13,771 bases of DNA, from NCBI GenBank assembly GCA_016873595.1, contig VGWZ01000027.1:1-13771 (forward strand). Direction: 5' to 3'. Below, in pieces: positions 1 through 5,298 of this stretch. Numbering within the stretch: the stretch's first letter is position 1; every line of letters starts with the position of its first letter. The notes under the pieces were generated by a model. That model was not told the origin of the DNA. It searched no databases and saw only the letters and a program-made list of their open reading frames with translations. The translations under genes were made by a program, and so were the position numbers. Source of the DNA: Nitrospira sp. (GTDB lineage Bacteria > Nitrospirota > Thermodesulfovibrionia > Thermodesulfovibrionales > SM23-35).

Positions 1-1241
1 TTTCTGTAATGCATTCCATCAAAGTGGATTTTTTCTACTGCGTTATATGCTTTTCCCCTCGCATCTTTTATATTGTCTCCTGTTGCTGTGACGCCGAAAA
101 CTCTGCCACCTGAGGTCACAATGCTCTTATTGCGGAATGTTGTTCCTTCATGAAATACTACTACATCCTTCATCTCTTTTACTTTTTCAAGCCCTGTTAT
201 TATAACGCCCTTTTGGAATTTGTCAGGGTAGTCCTCTGAAGATACTATAACGCATACCGATGACTCTTTCTTCCACTCTACAGTAATGTCGGATAATCTT
301 TCATCTGTAATTGCTAATGTGATATCCATGAGGTCTGTTTTGAGTCTTGGGAGGACTGTTTGTGTTTCTGGGTATCCAAAACAGCAGTTAAATTCAAAAA
401 CGTAAGGTTTGCCTTTATCTATCACAAGTTCTGCATAGAGAATACCATTGTATTTTGTACCTTGTGAATTTAATGCCTTTACTGCAGGGCGCATTATTTC
501 TTCAATTATAGCAGTCCTGAGCTCTTTTGTAATAACGGGGGCGGGGCTATAAGCTCCCATACCTGCTGTGTACGGGCCTCTCTCACCATCAAACATGTAA
601 TGATGTTTCTTTGATGTTGCAAGGGGCGCAAAGGTGCTTCCATCAGTAAATATCATAAAAGACACTTCTTCACCTTTAATATTCTCTTCTATGATTACCC
701 GTTTCCCTGCATCACCAAAAGCCCTGTCTTTCATAATAAGCCTGAGGGCTTCTATTGCTTCTTCCATTGTGGATGCTAAAAATATACCCTTATCTTCTAC
801 AAGTCCGTCTACCTTTATTACTATTGGGGTACCCTTTAGTCTTACATAATCCTCTGCATGGAGGTATGAAGTAAATACTTTATATTCAGGTGTCGGAATT
901 CGATAAAGCCTCATAAGGTCTTTTGCAAAGGCCTTGCTCGTTCCAAGCTGTGCAGCAGCCCTTTTTGGACCAAATATCCTGCACCCCTCTTTTTTAAATG
1001 TATCGACAATTCCTTTTGAGAGAGGTTCTTCAGATCCAACGATCGTTAAATCTACCCATTCATATTTTACAAAATCAATGAGTGCATCAAAGTTAAGGGG
1101 ACTCACCTCTATGCATTCCGCAATCTCAGCTATGCCTGCGTTTCCAGGACAGCAGTAAATCCTGTTCACGTGACGGCTCTGGGACAGCTTCCATACAATT
1201 GCATGTTCTCTCCCGCCACCACCAATAACAAGGACTTTCAT
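1..1241 (-). CDS. purD: Phosphoribosylamine-glycine ligase (GARS), 3' end outside window, divergent active site
   Basis: Catalyses ATP-dependent joining of glycine to phosphoribosylamine, the second step of de novo purine synthesis, in the cytosol. The minus-strand frame is open from the ATG at 1239-1241 to the window edge (413 codons; the family is about 420-430, so only a few C-terminal residues are missing). The N-terminal motif MKVLVIGGGGREHA, GPKRAAAQL-TSKAFAK around residues 91-107 and GMGAYSPAP at 227-235 identify PurD. Several strongly conserved stretches are altered: GLAAGKGV reads GLVEDKGI (146-153), SQDHKR reads SKKHHY (210-215), GPNTGGMG reads GPYTAGMG (222-229) and FNVRFGDPE reads FNCCFGYPE (284-292). 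The family motifs are quoted from memory. No frameshift or stop is visible. It lies 171 bp downstream of purH on the same strand, probably one transcript. Identity is secure; full activity is doubtful. Confidence 0.9.
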   Translation of the reverse strand, partial: MKVLVIGGGGREHAIVWKLSQSRHVNRIYCCPGNAGIAEIAECIEVSPLNFDALIDFVKYEWVDLTIVGSEEPLSKGIVDTFKKEGCRIFGPKRAAAQLGTSKAFAKDLMRLYRIPTPEYKVFTSYLHAEDYVRLKGTPIVIKVDGLVEDKGIFLASTMEEAIEALRLIMKDRAFGDAGKRVIIEENIKGEEVSFMIFTDGSTFAPLATSKKHHYMFDGERGPYTAGMGAYSPAPVITKELRTAIIEEIMRPAVKALNSQGTKYNGILYAELVIDKGKPYVFEFNCCFGYPETQTVLPRLKTDLMDITLAITDERLSDITVEWKKESSVCVIVSSEDYPDKFQKGVIITGLEKVKEMKDVVVFHEGTTFRNKSIVTSGGRVFGVTATGDNIKDARGKAYNAVEKIHFDGMHYR

Positions 1242-1267
1242 CTTTCAAATAACCTCTGCTGCGATTT

Positions 1268-1416
1268 ATAGTGAAGGACTTAAATACATTTACATAATTC
1301 ACCCTCCCCTATATCCCCTCCCATCAAGGGAGGGGAACTTAAAAGTGAATTCCCTCTCCCCTTGCGGGAGAGGGTTAGGGTGAGGGGGATGTAAACTTAA
1401 TTTTGACTTTCACTAT
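1268..1416. repeat. Composite inverted-repeat element between purH and purD
   Basis: The outer arms (1268-1295 and 1389-1416) are imperfect inverted copies, sharing atagtgaa at the ends and tttacat at the inner side. Inside are two perfect hairpins: CCCCTCCC-atcaa-GGGAGGGG at 1315-1335, and CCCTCTCCC-cttgc-GGGAGAGGG at 1352-1374. The first 21-mer occurs again, identical, at 4011-4031. It looks like a non-autonomous mobile palindromic element. The purH stop codon lies inside the right arm. Folded in RNA it could end or attenuate transcription before purD, although no U-tract follows. Confidence 0.75.
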
Positions 1417-2018
1417 TTCTTTTCTTCTGTTGTTTTCGTTAAGTATTCTGCAATTATTGCATCGTATCTCGACGTATGCCTGAAAACCTTTTTTGCAAGT
1501 TCTAACCTCGTCCCATAACTCAAATCACCATTAAGGTTCTTCATCTCCTTTATAATTTTATCATAATCTGATGGATCGACTATGACAGCAACATCCTGAA
1601 AGTTTTTTGAAGCTGAACGGAGCATTGTAGGTCCACCTATGTCGATGTTCTCTATGGCTTCATCAAAGGTAACACCTGGCTTTGAGATCGTCTCTTCAAA
1701 TGGATATAAGTTTACGACTACCATATCTATCGTACTGATCCCGTGCTTCTTTATTTCCTCCATATCTTTAGGATTGTTCCTTCTTGAGAGTAAGCCACCA
1801 TGAATTTTTGGATGAAGGGTCTTTACTCTTCCATCGAGCATCTCGGGGAACCCTGTATATTCGGATACGTCTTTTACAGTGATGCCTGCTTCCCTTAAAG
1901 TCTTTGCTGTTCCGCCGGTTGAAAGTATCTCGATACCCGTAGAGTTGAGCGCCTTTGCAAACTCCACAATGCCTTTTTTGTTTGAAACACTTATAACTGC
2001 TCGTTTAATAGTTGACAT
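1413..2018 (-). CDS. purH: IMP cyclohydrolase domain only (N-terminal half of PurH)
   Basis: Closes FAICAR to IMP, the last step of purine synthesis. The 201 residues cover just the MGS-like cyclohydrolase domain. The usual bifunctional PurH is about 510-530 residues with a C-terminal AICAR transformylase, which is absent here. Expected catalytic elements are present: DGRVKTLHPKIHGG (62-75, with R64 and K66), VVNLYPF (Y105), ENIDIGGPTMLRSASKN (123-139, with D126 and K138). Start is the ATG at 2016-2018 behind a strong AAGGAGG about 6 bases upstream. The protein ends TTEEKK with a TAG located in the arm of the 1268-1416 repeat. It may be a natural stand-alone cyclohydrolase, with AICAR formylation encoded elsewhere, or a gene shortened by repeat-associated deletion. 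The intact domain favours a working cyclohydrolase. Confidence 0.93.
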   Translation of the reverse strand: MSTIKRAVISVSNKKGIVEFAKALNSTGIEILSTGGTAKTLREAGITVKDVSEYTGFPEMLDGRVKTLHPKIHGGLLSRRNNPKDMEEIKKHGISTIDMVVVNLYPFEETISKPGVTFDEAIENIDIGGPTMLRSASKNFQDVAVIVDPSDYDKIIKEMKNLNGDLSYGTRLELAKKVFRHTSRYDAIIAEYLTKTTEEKK

Positions 2019-2039
2019 ATGATCCTCCTTATAATGCAG

Positions 2040-2178
2040 TTACTAATAAGACCATAAGTAAAACCACATCCAGTACAAATTTGTCATTCCGTGCTTGACA
2101 CGGAATCCAGTATTTCTCTGGATTCCCGCTTTCGCGGGAATGACGATCATGTGGCCATACTTATAAACTCCTTAGTAA
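2040..2178. repeat. MITE-like element copy 1 (upstream of purH)
   Basis: The left end TTACTAATAAGACCATAAGT (2040-2059) and the reverse complement of the right end, TTACTAAGGAGTTTATAAGT (2159-2178), are imperfect terminal inverted repeats, each followed inward by CCACAT. The core holds two perfect hairpins: ATTCCGTG-cttga-CACGGAAT (2086-2106) and ATTCCCGC-tttc-GCGGGAAT (2122-2141). The same terminal sequences bound the element at 4336-4567. There is no coding capacity, so mobilisation would need a transposase in trans. It lies about 20 bp upstream of the purH start, in the radC-purH gap. Confidence 0.7.
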
Positions 2179-2211
2179 ATAAATTTTTGAACAATGTCTG
2201 CACTATTCAGT

Positions 2212-2901
2212 CTAATTCTTTATGTATCCTTTCTCCATCATACTTGTATATTTTCCATCTCCAATAATGACATGGTCAAGAACCTTGATACCAATTATCT
2301 CACCCACACTCACAAGTCGCTCTGTTATCAAAATGTCTTCACGGCTCGGACTCGGATCTCCGCTTGGGTGATTGTGAATAAAGATAACAGATGCTGCGGA
2401 TTCTTTTATCGCTTCCCTGAATGCCTCACGAGGGTGTATCAATGAATGAGTGAGAGTTCCTTCAGAAATGCGGCAGTCTCTCAATATTCTGTTTTTTGCA
2501 TCAAGCATTGCACACCAGAAGACCTCTTTCCTGAGATTCTTAAAACTGCTGAAGTAGTATGAATATACGTCATGGCCTGATGAGAACACAGGTCCTTTTT
2601 CATAGGGTTTCTCAATCAATCTTTTCCCAAGTTCAAAGGCAGCCTTGAGTTGAGCGACCTTTGCTTTTCCCATGCCTTTGAAAGCAGTAAATTCTCCGGG
2701 AGAAGCATTTTCGACTTTATTCAGGTCTCCGAATGAGTTCAATATCTCTATTGCAAGGTCAATGGCGCTTTTGCCTCCGCCTCCTGTCCTGAGTATTATC
2801 GCGAGAAGTTGCGCCTCTGATAGATTATGAGCGCCGTATTTAAGCAGTCTTTCCCTTGGTCTCTCGCCTTCAGGCCAGTTTTTAATACTTTTATATCCCA
2901 T
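2212..2901 (-). CDS. radC: RadC family JAB/MPN-domain protein
   Basis: 229 residues, the normal RadC length. The N-terminal part (1-100) has the UPF0758 N-domain opening (GYKSIKNWPEGERPRERL) and a helix-hairpin-helix-like stretch near 70-90 (GEFTAFKGMGKAKVAQLKAA). The C-terminal JAMM-type metal site HNHPSGDPSPSRED runs 176-189 (H176, H178, and D189 following SxxD). Despite the historical name, RadC has no proven repair role; related proteins occur on mobile elements and in anti-phage contexts. Stop is TAG at 2212-2214. Start is the ATG at 2899-2901; the ribosome site is weak, but the N-terminus aligns with the family. It is transcribed away from gspG and toward purH, separated from it by the copy 1 repeat. 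Confidence 0.95.
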   Translation of the reverse strand: MGYKSIKNWPEGERPRERLLKYGAHNLSEAQLLAIILRTGGGGKSAIDLAIEILNSFGDLNKVENASPGEFTAFKGMGKAKVAQLKAAFELGKRLIEKPYEKGPVFSSGHDVYSYYFSSFKNLRKEVFWCAMLDAKNRILRDCRISEGTLTHSLIHPREAFREAIKESAASVIFIHNHPSGDPSPSREDILITERLVSVGEIIGIKVLDHVIIGDGKYTSMMEKGYIKN

Positions 2902-2986
2902 AAGCCTGTGCTGAATTCATTTCAGTAATGAAGAGATTTTACCATCTGGGGTGAGTATTGGTAAACCCCAAAATGCCTATAGAAAA

Positions 2987-3063
2987 TGTCATGCTGCCCT
3001 GAACTTGATTCAGGGTATTTCAGCATCTCATAAAAAAGACCCTGAAACGAGTTCAGGGTGACA
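2987..3063. repeat. TGTCATGCTG...GTGACA palindromic repeat
   Basis: A short interspersed repeat bounded by TGTCA and TGACA. It holds CCCTGAA-cttga-TTCAGGG (2997-3015) and a related second hairpin near 3039-3059 (ACCCTGAA...TTCAGGGT). It belongs to the same loose family as the CATTCC hairpins at 2083-2145, 4372-4512 and 5129-5221. It sits in the radC-gspG divergent region and has no credible coding function. Confidence 0.6.
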
Positions 3064-3111
3064 ATTACGGACAACGGGGGAAAGGGATTAATTGACGACA
3101 TTTTGTAGCCT

Positions 3112-3150
3112 GTGATACCATGATACAAGATGCAAGATACAAGATGCATG
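3112..3150. repeat. 7-bp periodic array upstream of the four-helix-bundle remnant
   Basis: Degenerate heptamers run in tandem: tgatac, aagatgc, aagatac, aagatgc, then atg. A second array with related heptamers of opposite sense (aatcatg / catcgtg) follows the remnant gene at 3346-3391. The pair brackets the pseudogene. Confidence 0.55.
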
Positions 3151-3157
3151 TGAGAGT

Positions 3158-3361
3158 ATGAAGAACTCTCAATCATATAAGAACCTTGAGATATTTGTAT
3201 TGGCAAAGGAACTTGCAGTTTAAGTTCACTTAGAAATACTTCATGAAACTGACTCTCTTAAAAAGAACATTTTTGAAAAATTGTTGTATGATTATGAGGA
3301 ACTATGTGCCAAATTATTCAATTTTAGAAAAGCCGTTATAGATGTTCATCGTGTATCATGA
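3158..3361 (+). pseudogene. Four-helix-bundle (23S rRNA-intervening-sequence type) protein remnant
   Basis: From the ATG at 3158, one frame reads MKNSQSYKNLEIFVLAKELAV, then TAA at 3221, and continues in the same frame as VHLEILHETDSLKKNIFEKL to a TGA at 3359-3361. The first piece matches the opening helix of the TIGR02436/S23-like four-helix bundle family (typically NLEIFKLAKELAVEVH). The second matches its final helices (EHLELLHET...NFRxAVxxxH). About 50-60 central residues, including the usual IRRS...EGxGRR segment, are missing. A single change GAA to TAA would explain the stop, because the frame is otherwise continuous. This is therefore a nonsense mutation plus an in-frame internal deletion. 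Intact members are about 120 residues, occur between repeats or inside 23S genes, and have no known biochemical role. Assignment is by motif memory. Confidence 0.7.
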
Positions 3362-3391
3362 ATCATGAATCATGCATCGTGCATCATGATT
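3346..3391. repeat. 7-bp periodic array downstream of the remnant, before gspG
   Basis: The run gtatcatgaatcatgaatc continues with atgcatcgtgcatcatgatt and repeats a heptamer of form aatcatg/catcgtg. It overlaps the end of the remnant gene and stops just before the gspG ribosome site. Read in reverse complement it resembles the heptamer array at 3112-3150. Confidence 0.55.
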
Positions 3392-3407
3392 AAATCAGGA
3401 GGAACGG

Positions 3408-3842
3408 ATGAAGAATAGAGAAAAGAAGAAATATTACAGAAACAAAAGTGGCTTTACCCTCGTTGAGCTCCTTGTTGTTATGGTCATTATCGGTATGTTA
3501 GCAGCTCTTGTTTTTCCGAGATTAATCCCCAAGGTTGGAAAGGGTAAACAAGCTGCGGCAAAGGCACAGATAGAGCTTCTTGGACAGGCACTTGATCAGT
3601 TCAGGCTTGATACTGGCAGATACCCTACTACTGCAGAGGGGTTGAATGCACTCATGGTTGATCCCGGGGCACCAAATTGGGACGGACCTTATTTAAAGAA
3701 GGCAGTGCCCAATGACACATGGGGAAGGCCCTACGTGTATCAGTCTCCAGGAAATCATGGAGATTACGACCTTATATCTTATGGGGCTGATGGTTCACCT
3801 GGTGGAGAAGGCGAGAATAAAGACATCACAAGCTGGGAATAG
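3408..3842 (+). CDS. gspG: Type II secretion major pseudopilin GspG
   Basis: Forms the shaft of the periplasmic pseudopilus of the type II secretion system. 144 residues, the normal length. It has a short basic leader (1-15), a prepilin peptidase site at G15/F16 (SGFTLVELLVVMVIIGMLAA) with the conserved Glu at mature position 5 (E20), and a hydrophobic helix at 16-36. The GspG-specific C-terminal part includes GRYPTTAEGLNAL (70-82), WGRPYVYQSPG (105-115) and YGADGSPGGEGENKDI (125-140), the calcium-binding loop of the family. Start is the ATG with AGGAGG at 3397-3402, 5 bases upstream. No other gsp gene is adjacent: upstream is a pseudogene and downstream are repeats and gene fragments. It is an orphan that presumably works with a system encoded elsewhere. 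PilD-type peptidase would process both it and the type IV pilins of this window. Confidence 0.96.
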   Translation: MKNREKKKYYRNKSGFTLVELLVVMVIIGMLAALVFPRLIPKVGKGKQAAAKAQIELLGQALDQFRLDTGRYPTTAEGLNALMVDPGAPNWDGPYLKKAVPNDTWGRPYVYQSPGNHGDYDLISYGADGSPGGEGENKDITSWE

Positions 3843-3901
3843 CAGTAAGTAGGTTCTTCAGGGAATTGAGTGGAATGATAAACAATTCAGATTGGCATTA
3901 A

Positions 3902-4063
3902 CTCAGAGTCAATAAACTCCCCCTCCCCCAACAACCACTTGGCAACCATATTGTAGATTTTGTCTGTTTTGAGAAACAGATAGTAATAGAAGTTGATGGT
4001 GGACAGCTAACCCCTCCCATCAAGGGAGGGGAAATAAATGGGGATACCCACACAAAAGCCTGA
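3902..4063 (+). pseudogene. DUF559 endonuclease-like fragment with in-frame palindromic repeat
   Basis: The frame from 3902 reads QQPLGNHIVDFVCFEKQIV and then IEVDGGQ (3929-4004), the core of DUF559 (restriction-endonuclease-like, Vsr-related; compare RRQHPIGNYIVDFVC and IExDGGQH). There is no start codon. The upstream FRR part is replaced by a C-rich stretch. Right after DGGQ the CCCCTCCC-atcaa-GGGAGGGG palindrome is read as LTPPIKGGE, and the frame stops at 4061. The C-terminal half (CDxxR...RFWN) is absent. It is a non-functional relic about 55 codons long. Confidence 0.65.
4011..4031. repeat. CCCCTCCC-atcaa-GGGAGGGG hairpin, second copy
   Basis: A perfect 8-bp stem with a 5-base loop, identical over 21 bases to 1315-1335. 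It lies inside the DUF559 fragment, in frame with it. Confidence 0.85.
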
Positions 4064-4083
4064 AGAACCAGAAAAGAGGCTTT

Positions 4084-4356
4084 ATGATAGATGAAAAATT
4101 TTTTAAAGAGCAGCTTTCAGCACTAAAAGGACATATTGATACCAGGATGGATGGGCTTGAAAAGAGGATGGATGGAATTGGAAAAAGAATGGATGATGTC
4201 GAAAAGAGAGGCGAGTCAATTGACAAGTTTCTGCAGAAGGTGTTTGTGGAAGTTGAGGCTATCAGAAGTGATATGAGATTGATTGCAGAAGGGCATGTGA
4301 TGCTCGGTGAAAAATTCGGCAGGTTTGAGTCTGAGTACATACTAAGGAGTTCATAA
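4084..4356 (+). pseudogene. Small coiled-coil protein, 5' part, interrupted by a MITE-like element
   Basis: As read, a 90-residue protein starting at the ATG at 4084 with AAGAGG at 4074-4079. Three 21-bp tandem repeats (4144-4206) encode RMDGLEK-RMDGIGK-RMDDVEK, a heptad coiled coil. Then comes ESIDKFLQKVFVEVEAIRSD and RLIAEGHVMLGEKFGRFESE (to residue 84). The last residues, YILRSS, are encoded by the terminal repeat of the element at 4336-4567. The expected continuation, EMKHDVLTLYKLTYGELEQR and so on, lies beyond the element at 4568-4660 in another frame. Joining the parts gives a 113-residue coiled-coil protein. It has no signal peptide or membrane segment, and its function is unknown. The shortened form may still be translated. 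Confidence 0.6.
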
Positions 4357-4567
4357 GTTAAGCCGCATTGACTGTCATTCCAGCTTGTCTGGAATCCTTC
4401 CGACTCTTGTCCCCGCATAGTCGGGGATCGGTTCGGTCTACGACTCGTAGAGAATCGTGAAGAAAGATGCTGGACTGATCCCTGACAAGCAGGGACAAGA
4501 GCCAGCATGACAGAACAGTTTCAGGAATGTGACTTTACTTATGGTCTTATTAGTAAGACATGCTACG
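4336..4567. mobile_element. MITE-like element copy 2, inserted in the coiled-coil gene
   Basis: The left end TACTAAGGAGTTCATAAGT (4340-4358) and the reverse complement of the right end, TTACTAATAAGACCATAAGT (4537-4556), are the same terminal inverted repeats as in copy 1, here in opposite order. The right end also contains GTCTTA-TTAG-TAAGAC (4544-4559). A possible 3-bp target duplication GAG flanks it (4333-4335 and 4568-4570). The interior carries nested inverted repeats: TGTCATTCCAG...CTGGAAT, TCTACGA-c-TCGTAGA (4437-4451), and CAGCATGACA near the right end. No transposase is encoded. Exact borders are uncertain by a few bases. Confidence 0.65.
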
Positions 4568-4660
4568 GAGATGAAGCACGACGTTCTTACGCTCTATAAA
4601 CTTACATATGGAGAACTTGAGCAAAGGGTAAGGGAGTTGGAGAAGTCAAAAATAAGCTGA
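4568..4660 (+). pseudogene. Displaced 3' part of the coiled-coil gene
   Basis: The frame reads EMKHDVLTLYKLTYGELEQR, then VRELEKSKIS and a TGA at 4658-4660. It is strongly helical with heptad spacing and continues smoothly from GEKFGRFESE of the gene at 4084. It is shifted by one base relative to that gene, as expected for a 235-bp net insertion. An ATG at 4571 exists, but no ribosome site precedes it. Confidence 0.5.
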
Positions 4661-4671
4661 ATCAAATAAAC

Positions 4672-4740
4672 TGACATTTTTTGTCACTAATGTGACCGTG
4701 ATTGGTATGCAAAGGCTCCAGTGTCAATGGTCAGATGTCA
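4672..4740 (+). promoter_or_regulatory. Putative activator (PilR-like) binding region of pilin locus 1
   Basis: TGACA-TTTTT-TGTCA, a perfect 5-5-5 palindrome, lies at 4672-4686. Further TGTCA half-sites lie at 4722-4726 and 4736-4740, and TGTGAC at 4691. The palindrome begins 157 bp before the GG of the sigma-54 promoter, a usual distance for an enhancer-binding protein. PilR of Pseudomonas is known to bind TGTC-containing repeats upstream of pilA. The same 15-mer precedes the pilin gene at 13289. Confidence 0.6.
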
Positions 4741-4826
4741 GAACACATCGAGAATCGAATTTTATAACTTATTGATTTATCTTTTGCTTTTTAAATTTAC
4801 ATTGAGATTGTTGCTCTATTTTAAGT

Positions 4827-4845
4827 TTGGCACAAGGCTTGCTTT
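4827..4845 (+). promoter_or_regulatory. Sigma-54 (RpoN) promoter of pilin locus 1
   Basis: TTGGCAC-AAGGC-TTGCTTT matches the -24/-12 consensus (TGGCAC-N5-TTGC) exactly, with GG at 4829-4830 and GC at 4841-4842. Transcription should begin near 4853. That gives a leader of about 35 bases before the small ORF at 4888 and about 480 bases before the first pilin. Confidence 0.85.
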
Positions 4846-4887
4846 ACTTTTTAAAAAGTTGTCTTCTGAGTGAGAAGGAGGTGATGA

Positions 4888-5046
4888 GTGCTGATGGTTT
4901 TTGGTGGCATTCCTGAAGATTCCCCAGAGCTTCAGGAGGGCATGGGCTTAAATCCTAATTCTTTGGAAGAATTAAGGGTTAAGGAGGATGATCTAATGTG
5001 GTTTTTGGAATCCTCTGTCATCAACTGGCTTCTTGAAGATGGATGA
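4888..5046 (+). CDS. Small acidic protein of unknown function (52 aa) in the pilin transcript
   Basis: GTG start at 4888, six bases after AAGGAGGTGA (4875-4884), a near-perfect complement to the 16S rRNA 3' end and among the best ribosome sites of the window. An ATG at 4894 is an alternative. The product includes GGIPEDSPELQEGMGLNPNS, LEELRVKEDD and WFLESSVINWLLEDG, ending at TGA 5044-5046. It is acidic, without signal peptide or membrane helix, with a probable amphipathic C-terminal helix. No family is recognised. It is the first reading frame after the sigma-54 start, about 290 bp before the first pilin. It may be a real small protein, a leader, or a remnant. Confidence 0.5.
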   Translation: MLMVFGGIPEDSPELQEGMGLNPNSLEELRVKEDDLMWFLESSVINWLLEDG

Positions 5047-5088
5047 CATGTCTACGACTCATAGAGAAATGCCACTAAAGAGGGAAAA

Positions 5089-5298
5089 GCACTAAATCCC
5101 AAATTCGAAATCCTAAACAAGGTTTTTGTGTCATTCCTGCCCCCATTTTCATGAGGGTAAACTCCAGCAGGAATCCAGAGTATTTGAAGAACACTGGATT
5201 CCGTGTCAAGCACGGAATGACGAATTGAAGAGGAGGTAATGAAAGGTAAGTTTGGGATTTGGGATATTAGAATTTGGATATTGTTTAGGATTTAGTGC
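5089..5298. repeat. Repeat-rich leader region before the first pilin
   Basis: This gene-free stretch holds nested repeats. GCACTAAATCCC...CCTAAACAA (5089-5120) is the inverse of TTGTTTAGGATTTAGTGC (5281-5298), apart from a 14-base gap. Between them is the CATTCC element 5129-5221. A degenerate direct repeat of the form GGATTTGGGATATTAGAATTT fills 5250-5310. Just before it, TCTACGACTCATAGAGAA (5051-5068) repeats 4437-4454. The region would be transcribed from the sigma-54 promoter and could fold into a long structure. Confidence 0.55.
5129..5221. repeat. CATTCC-type palindromic repeat; 28-bp copy inverted to 2083-2110
   Basis: Bounded by TGTCATTCC and GGAATGAC. Bases 5194-5221 are the exact reverse complement of 2083-2110 (28 of 28 bases). 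The left half carries CATTCCTGC...GCAGGAATCC. Confidence 0.75.

Noticed and set aside
634..1158. Plus-strand open frames of 71 and 74 codons
   Set aside because: Antisense to the well-supported purD frame; no ribosome sites or recognisable domains.
2194..2445. 83-codon plus-strand frame
   Set aside because: Antisense to radC, which carries the JAMM motif in this very stretch.
2936..2965. Possible sigma-70 promoter for radC (minus strand TTTACC-N18-TAAAAT)
   Set aside because: The -35 box is poor and spacing is long; such matches are expected by chance in AT-rich DNA.
2922..3206. 94-codon minus-strand frame
   Set aside because: Covers the palindromic repeat and heptamer array; composition follows the repeats and the four-helix-bundle relic lies on the other strand.
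3112..3391. CRISPR-like array
   Set aside because: The periodicity is 7 bp with no spacers; these are degenerate short tandem repeats.
4020..4508. 162-codon minus-strand frame
   Set aside because: Runs through two repeat elements and antisense to the heptad-repeat coiled-coil gene; serine/proline-rich shadow.
5239..5292. 17-codon frame after AGGAGG at 5231-5236
   Set aside because: Only two bases separate the ribosome-like site from ATG, and the peptide is just a translation of the AT-rich direct repeats.
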